Assembly: GCF_003651225.1 (NCBI RefSeq)
Contig: NZ_RCDB01000001.1
Span: forward strand, 868,001-932,000
Length of the DNA: 64,000 nt
Direction of reading: 5' to 3'
Source: Microbacterium telephonicum
GTDB lineage: Bacteria > Actinomycetota > Actinomycetes > Actinomycetales > Microbacteriaceae
The stretch's first letter is position 1. Each line of letters begins with the position of its first letter. Below, in pieces: positions 60,266 through 64,000 of the stretch. The notes below the pieces were generated by a model that was not told where the DNA came from, did no database searches, and worked only from the letters and a program-made list of their open reading frames with translations. A program made the position numbers and the translations under genes.

Positions 60266-61699
60266 ATGGACACCGCGGAGTACGACCTCATCGTGATCGG
60301 CGCCGGCCCCGTCGGCGAGAACGTCGCCGATCGGGCGGTGAAGGGCGGGCTCACCGCCGTGATCGTCGAAAGCGAGCTCGTCGGCGGGGAATGCTCCTAC
60401 TGGGCCTGCATGCCGTCCAAGGTGCTGCTGCGCGCGGGGGCGGCGCGCACCGCCGCGGCGGACGCCCCCGGCACGGGCGTCACGACCTCGGGGGGCGTCG
60501 ACGTCGCCGCCGTGCTGCGCCGCCGCGACGAGATCGTCCACGAGTGGGACGACTCGGGTCAGGTCGGCTGGTTGCAGTCGGCCGGCATCGACCTCGTCCG
60601 CGGCCACGGCAGGATCACGGGGGAGCGGGAGGTCACCGTCGCCGACGCCGACGGATCGGAATCCGTCCTTCGTGCGCGGCACGCCGTCGCGGTGTGCACG
60701 GGCTCGGCCGCGTTGCACCCCGACATCGAGGGCCTCCGCGATGCCGCGCCGTGGACCAGTCGCGAGGCCACCGCCGTGCAGGAGGTGCCGGCATCGCTCG
60801 TGGTGCTCGGCGGCGGCGTCGTCGCGTGCGAGATGGCGACCGCGTACGCGTCGTTCGGATGCCGGGTGAGCATCATCGCCCGATCCCGCCTGCTGGGGGG
60901 CATGGAGGACTTCGCCGGCGACGCCGTCGCGACGGCGCTGCGGGAGGCCGGCGTCGACGTGCGACTCGGGACCGACGCCGTGCGCGTGCACCGCCTCGGG
61001 TCAGGCGGCGACGGGGGCGTGGCCGTCACCCTCGGCGACGGTGACGTGATCGAGGCCGCCGAGATCCTGGTGGCCACCGGACGGGTGCCGCGGACGGGCC
61101 ACATCGGTCTGGAGAGCGTCGACCTCGAGCCGGGAACGTGGCTCGACGTCGACGACACCCTGCGGGTGCGCGGGACCGAGTGGCTGTACGCCGTCGGCGA
61201 CGTCAACCACCGGGCGCTGCTGACACATCAGGGCAAGTACCAGGCGCGCGCGGCGGGCGACGTCATCGCCGCCCGCGCGACGGGCGCGGCCGTCGACGAC
61301 GCCCCGTGGGGCACTCACGTGGCCACCGCCGACCACGACGCGGTGCCGCAGGTCACCTTCACCGACCCGCAGGTCGCCTCCGTCGGACTCACCGAGGCCG
61401 CGGCGGCGCGCCGGGGGCTCGAGGTGCGCGTTCTCGACATCGACCTCGCCGGCATCGCCGGTGCGTCCACGCAGTCCGCCGACTACCGCGGACGGGCGCG
61501 GGCGGTCGTCGACCCGGCGCGCGACGTGCTCGTCGGCGCGACGTTCGTCGGGCCGGAGATCGCCGAGCTGCTGCACAGCGCGACCGTCGCGATCGTGGGC
61601 GAGGTGCCGCTCGCACGCCTGTGGCACGCGGTGCCGTCCTACCCCACCCTCAGCGAGGTGTGGCTGCGCTGGCTCGAGGCCTACGGCCGCCCCAGCTGA
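60266..61699 (+). CDS. Flavoprotein disulfide reductase-like enzyme
   Basis: 477 residues, FAD/NAD(P) two-domain fold of the lipoamide dehydrogenase/mercuric reductase group. DLIVIGAGPVGENVADRAVK binds FAD, and SLVVLGGGVVACEMATAYAS binds NAD(P). The redox-active pair is C43 and C48 (GGECSYWACMPSK), and the C-terminal HAVPSYPTLSEVW carries the partner histidine-glutamate region. The SYWAC variant differs from the usual GGTCLNVGC, so it may not be a classic lipoamide or mercuric reductase. It is divergent from the OpuC operon by about 100 bases. Confidence 0.87.
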   Translation: MDTAEYDLIVIGAGPVGENVADRAVKGGLTAVIVESELVGGECSYWACMPSKVLLRAGAARTAAADAPGTGVTTSGGVDVAAVLRRRDEIVHEWDDSGQVGWLQSAGIDLVRGHGRITGEREVTVADADGSESVLRARHAVAVCTGSAALHPDIEGLRDAAPWTSREATAVQEVPASLVVLGGGVVACEMATAYASFGCRVSIIARSRLLGGMEDFAGDAVATALREAGVDVRLGTDAVRVHRLGSGGDGGVAVTLGDGDVIEAAEILVATGRVPRTGHIGLESVDLEPGTWLDVDDTLRVRGTEWLYAVGDVNHRALLTHQGKYQARAAGDVIAARATGAAVDDAPWGTHVATADHDAVPQVTFTDPQVASVGLTEAAAARRGLEVRVLDIDLAGIAGASTQSADYRGRARAVVDPARDVLVGATFVGPEIAELLHSATVAIVGEVPLARLWHAVPSYPTLSEVWLRWLEAYGRPS

Positions 61700-61897
61700 C
61701 CACCGTCGGGCACGTATCGCAGCAGGTCGCCGGGCTGGACCAGCCGCAGGCAGACGCCGACAACGGCGCGGAGCAGGAGGATCACAGTCGCAGGCATGGC
61801 GGCGCCGGGTCTTCGAGCGAAACCTATCGATGAACGACGAACGCGCGGATAGCGGGGAACGAGCACGTGAACACCGTCTGAAGGCTCCCGTGGCGGG

Positions 61898-61964
61898 TGG
61901 GTCCTCCGGCGTGGAGGATGCCAGAGTCGCAGGACCGGTGTCGCCAGTCATCCTCGGAGGTCCT
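61898..61964 (+). promoter_or_regulatory. Possible structured leader
   Basis: Within the 322-base gap upstream of the dehydrogenase, three pairings compete: TCCTCC/GGAGGA (61902-61907 with 61913-61918), GAGGATG/CATCCTC (61914-61920 with 61949-61955) and AGGACC/GGTCCT (61931-61936 with 61959-61964). They cannot all form together, which resembles a switch. I see no match to a known riboswitch class. The rest of the gap (61700-61897) shows no gene or motif I can support. Confidence 0.35.
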
Positions 61965-62021
61965 CGTCGTGTTCCGTTCTCCATCCTCGCGCCTTGTCTG
62001 CGCCGTCGCGCGGGACGCCTG

Positions 62022-63155
62022 ATGACCGCGACGACCGCCCTGCGGCCCGGCGCCTACCGCTACCGGTTCGCCCCCGACGCGGCGACGGCCATGGTGTGGA
62101 TGGGACCGGGCCGCCCGTTCGAGGCGGTCGCCGTGCTCGACATCGACTTCGGCCCCCGCGACGTGCTCGTCGAGGTGGAGCTCGCGACCGTGTGCGGCTC
62201 CGACGTGCACACCATCGACGCGCGCCGGCCCTCCCCCCACCCATCGGTGCTCGGCCACGAGTACGTGGGACGCGTCGTCGGCGCCGGTGTCGACGCGCGG
62301 TACGCCGACGGCACCCGGGTGCAGCTGCGCGACCGCGTCGTGTGGTCGGTGACCGTCTCGTGCGGCCTCTGCCCGACCTGCCGGCGCGGCATCCCGCAGA
62401 AGTGCGCCGAGCTGCGCAAGTACGGGCACGAGCGCTTCGACGGCGAGTGGCCGCTGTCGGGCGGGTTCGCCAGCCACGTGCATCTGCGCGAGGGCACCGC
62501 CATCGTCAAGGTGCCCGAGCACGTCGCCGCCGAGGCGCTCGCGCCCGTCGCGTGCGGCGTCGCCACGGCGGCCGCCGCCGTTGCCGCAGCCGAGCAGCTG
62601 CACGACCTCGACGACGCCACCGTGCTCGTCTCGGGTGCGGGACTGATCGGACTGGCGGCCGCGGCGATCGCCTCCGGCGCCGGAGCCCGCGTCGTCGTCG
62701 TCGACCCGGTCGCGGAGCGCCGGGAGCTCGCGCTGCGCTTCGGGGCGGCCGAGACCGTCGACCCCGGTCGCGGCGCGGCGGCGCGCACCGTCGCCGCCGC
62801 CTGCGACGGTGGCGCCCCGGATGTCGTGATCGAGGCCTCCGGCTCGCGTCGCGGCGTCGAGCTGGCCCTCGCCGCGCCCGCCGTCGGCGGCACCGCCGTG
62901 CTCGTCGGCAGCGTCTTCCCCGACGACCCGGTGGGTCTCGACCCGGAGCGGGTCGTGCGCGGACTGCTCATGATCCGCGGCGTCCACAACTACACCGCCG
63001 CCGACCTCGCACGGGCGGTGCGCTTCGTGACGGCATCCGAGCGGCGGATGCCGTGGGCAGAGCTCGTGGGCGCCACGGTGCCGCTGGCCGACCTGCCGCG
63101 CGCGGTGGCTCTCGCTCAGACCGGACGTCACGTGCGAGTGGGCGTCCGGCCCTGA
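62022..63155 (+). CDS. Zinc-dependent dehydrogenase, HpnZ-like
   Basis: 377 residues, medium-chain zinc alcohol dehydrogenase. The catalytic-zinc cysteine is in CGSDVHT, and structural zinc is bound by CGLCPTCRRGIPQKC; GHEYVGRVVGAG and the coenzyme loop VSGAGLIGLAAAAIA follow. The sequence SVTVSCGLCPTCRRG and the LRKYGHERFDGEWPLSGGF block match the phosphonate-catabolism-associated dehydrogenase family (TIGR03366 type). No phosphonatase or phn gene is within the window, so its substrate here is open. ATG at 62022 follows a GC-rich stretch without a strong ribosome-binding site. Confidence 0.87.
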   Translation: MTATTALRPGAYRYRFAPDAATAMVWMGPGRPFEAVAVLDIDFGPRDVLVEVELATVCGSDVHTIDARRPSPHPSVLGHEYVGRVVGAGVDARYADGTRVQLRDRVVWSVTVSCGLCPTCRRGIPQKCAELRKYGHERFDGEWPLSGGFASHVHLREGTAIVKVPEHVAAEALAPVACGVATAAAAVAAAEQLHDLDDATVLVSGAGLIGLAAAAIASGAGARVVVVDPVAERRELALRFGAAETVDPGRGAAARTVAAACDGGAPDVVIEASGSRRGVELALAAPAVGGTAVLVGSVFPDDPVGLDPERVVRGLLMIRGVHNYTAADLARAVRFVTASERRMPWAELVGATVPLADLPRAVALAQTGRHVRVGVRP

Positions 63156-63189
63156 GCCGCGGGCGCCGAGCGGGCGCCGCGTTGCGCAC

Positions 63190-63275
63190 TTCTCAGGACG
63201 GATCGCGCCCGCCGTCGCCCACGGCACCGGGAACGCGCGGGCGGACGCGGCGCGGCGTCCCATCCATCCTGAGAA
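63190..63275. repeat. Inverted repeat pair (TTCTCAGGA family)
   Basis: TTCTCAGGACGGAT (63190-63203) is inverted as ATCCATCCTGAGAA (63262-63275) with one mismatch, separated by 58 bases, in the gap between the dehydrogenase and the aminopeptidase. It may form a hairpin or act as a protein site. Confidence 0.55.
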
Positions 63276-63306
63276 ACGCACACGCCGACGCGCCTACGAT
63301 CGAACG

Positions 63307-64000
63307 GTGACCGACGCCCTCTCGCACGCCGCCGACCTCGCCGACTTCGTCGCCGCCTCGCCCTCGAGCTTCCACGCCGCCGCCGAGGTGGCCGCCCGCC
63401 TCGCGGATGCCGGCTTCACCGCCCTCGACGAGCGCGACGCGTGGCCCTCCGCGCCGGGGTCGAAGCACCTCGTCGTTCGCGACGGGGCCGTCATCGCCTG
63501 GATCGTCCCCGCCGCCGCAGGCCCCGACACCCCGGTCCGGGTGTTCGGCGCGCACAGCGACTCGCCGGCCTTCAAGCTCAAGCCCAAGCCCACGACGGGG
63601 CGGCTGGGCTGGCTGCAGGCGGGCGTGGAGGTCTACGGCGGGCCCCTGCTGAACTCGTGGCTCGACCGCGAACTGCGCCTCGCCGGCCGCCTCGCCCTCG
63701 ACGACGGGTCGACCGTGCTCGCGTCGACAGGGCCCCTGCTGCGCCTGCCGCAGCTCGCGATCCACCTCGACCGCGACGCCAACAACGGGCTCGCCCTCGA
63801 CAAGCAGCGTCAGACGCAGCCGGTATGGGGGCTGGGGGAGGAGGACTCCGCCGACCTGCTCGCCGAGCTCGCCGGTGCCGCCGGCGTCGACGCGACCCGC
63901 ATCCGGGGCTACGACATCGTCACCGCCGACGCCGCGCGCGGCACCGTGTTCGGCCGCGACGACGTGTTCTTCGCCTCGGGCCGTCTCGACGACCTCGCCT
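63307..64000 (+). CDS. M18 family aminopeptidase, 3' truncated
   Basis: 231 codons are visible; the gene runs off the window end. Starts at GTG 63307. The N-terminal zinc-ligand region GAHSDSPAFKLKPKP, the VEVYGGPLLNSWLDREL block and the FGRDDVFFASGRLDDL stretch are characteristic of M18 (aspartyl aminopeptidase, ApeB-like) enzymes. Normal length is about 430 residues, so roughly half is missing. It is a cytosolic metallo-peptidase that trims acidic N-terminal residues by family. Confidence 0.88.
   Translation, partial: MTDALSHAADLADFVAASPSSFHAAAEVAARLADAGFTALDERDAWPSAPGSKHLVVRDGAVIAWIVPAAAGPDTPVRVFGAHSDSPAFKLKPKPTTGRLGWLQAGVEVYGGPLLNSWLDRELRLAGRLALDDGSTVLASTGPLLRLPQLAIHLDRDANNGLALDKQRQTQPVWGLGEEDSADLLAELAGAAGVDATRIRGYDIVTADAARGTVFGRDDVFFASGRLDDLA

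Noticed and set aside
61681-61797. 38-residue minus-strand frame in the gap after the flavoprotein
   Set aside because: It begins with a hydrophobic stretch and looks protein-like, but there is no ribosome-binding site and it overlaps the end of the flavoprotein gene.
61829-62021. N-terminal extension of the HpnZ-like dehydrogenase
   Set aside because: The frame is open upstream to an ATG near 61830, but third-position GC falls and the sequence carries no family similarity; treated as leader.

Overview
The window is very GC-rich, densely coded DNA from an actinobacterium. Lipoprotein-type binding proteins, an rplJ-rplL pair with an L10 leader, ESX/WXG100-like genes and a cydABDC set split in an actinobacterial way all fit Microbacteriaceae. 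The closest guess is Microbacterium, which is an inference from gene style and not from a marker gene. No rRNA, tRNA, CRISPR array, insertion sequence or phage block was seen. The sequence reads as chromosomal core with accessory patches.

Layout, left to right. 0-7.2 kb: end of a DUF1801 gene, a divergent lysE/argP amino-acid exporter pair, an oxidoreductase and a MarR regulator around a 34-base inverted repeat, an orphan YqaJ-type nuclease, and a four-gene minus-strand cassette with two WXG-like proteins. 7.2-8.5 kb: promoter, L10 leader, rplJ, rplL and terminator. 8.8-15.2 kb: a carbohydrate ABC operon (two permeases, binding protein) followed by a LacI regulator fused to a DUF6807 (PmoA-like) domain and a Gfo/Idh/MocA dehydrogenase. 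15.2-20 kb: a second carbohydrate ABC system controlled by a divergent LacI regulator with two clear operators. 20-28.3 kb: DUF305/DUF3105 pair, Bcr/CflA exporter, PAP2 phosphatase, HerA-like ATPase, NAD-binding DUF2867 protein and a GNAT enzyme.

28.3-41.6 kb holds an almost complete molybdenum-cofactor programme: mogA, moaE, moaD, a DUF6457 protein, mobA, moaC, moeA, a MoeZ-type activator, a TOBE-domain regulator, modABC, and moaA slightly apart. No molybdoenzyme is present here. cydDC and cydAB (cytochrome bd assembly and oxidase, minus strand) flank moaA, and a cysteine-rich, SufR-like regulator lies upstream of cydA. 45-56.6 kb: a membrane-anchored esterase, flavin and aldo-keto oxidoreductases, a methyltransferase, a TetR/SDR pair with twin operators, a YcaQ-family protein, a NYN/OST-HTH protein, metY, and an LLM monooxygenase whose C-terminus is frameshifted. 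56.9-60.2 kb: a four-gene OpuC-type osmolyte importer. The window ends with a flavoprotein disulfide reductase, an HpnZ-like zinc dehydrogenase behind a possibly structured leader, and a truncated M18 aminopeptidase.

The most unusual signal is non-coding. Three intergenic arrays (about 8.49-8.63, 36.48-36.92 and 56.54-56.83 kb) consist of 53-bp units bounded by inverted copies of ATGTCACRCGAA. Neighbouring units are separated by 11 bp, giving a 64-bp period. Two of the arrays sit between convergent gene ends. Several other gaps carry paired inverted motifs with unrelated sequences but a similar layout, and one such pair lies inside the lysE reading frame.
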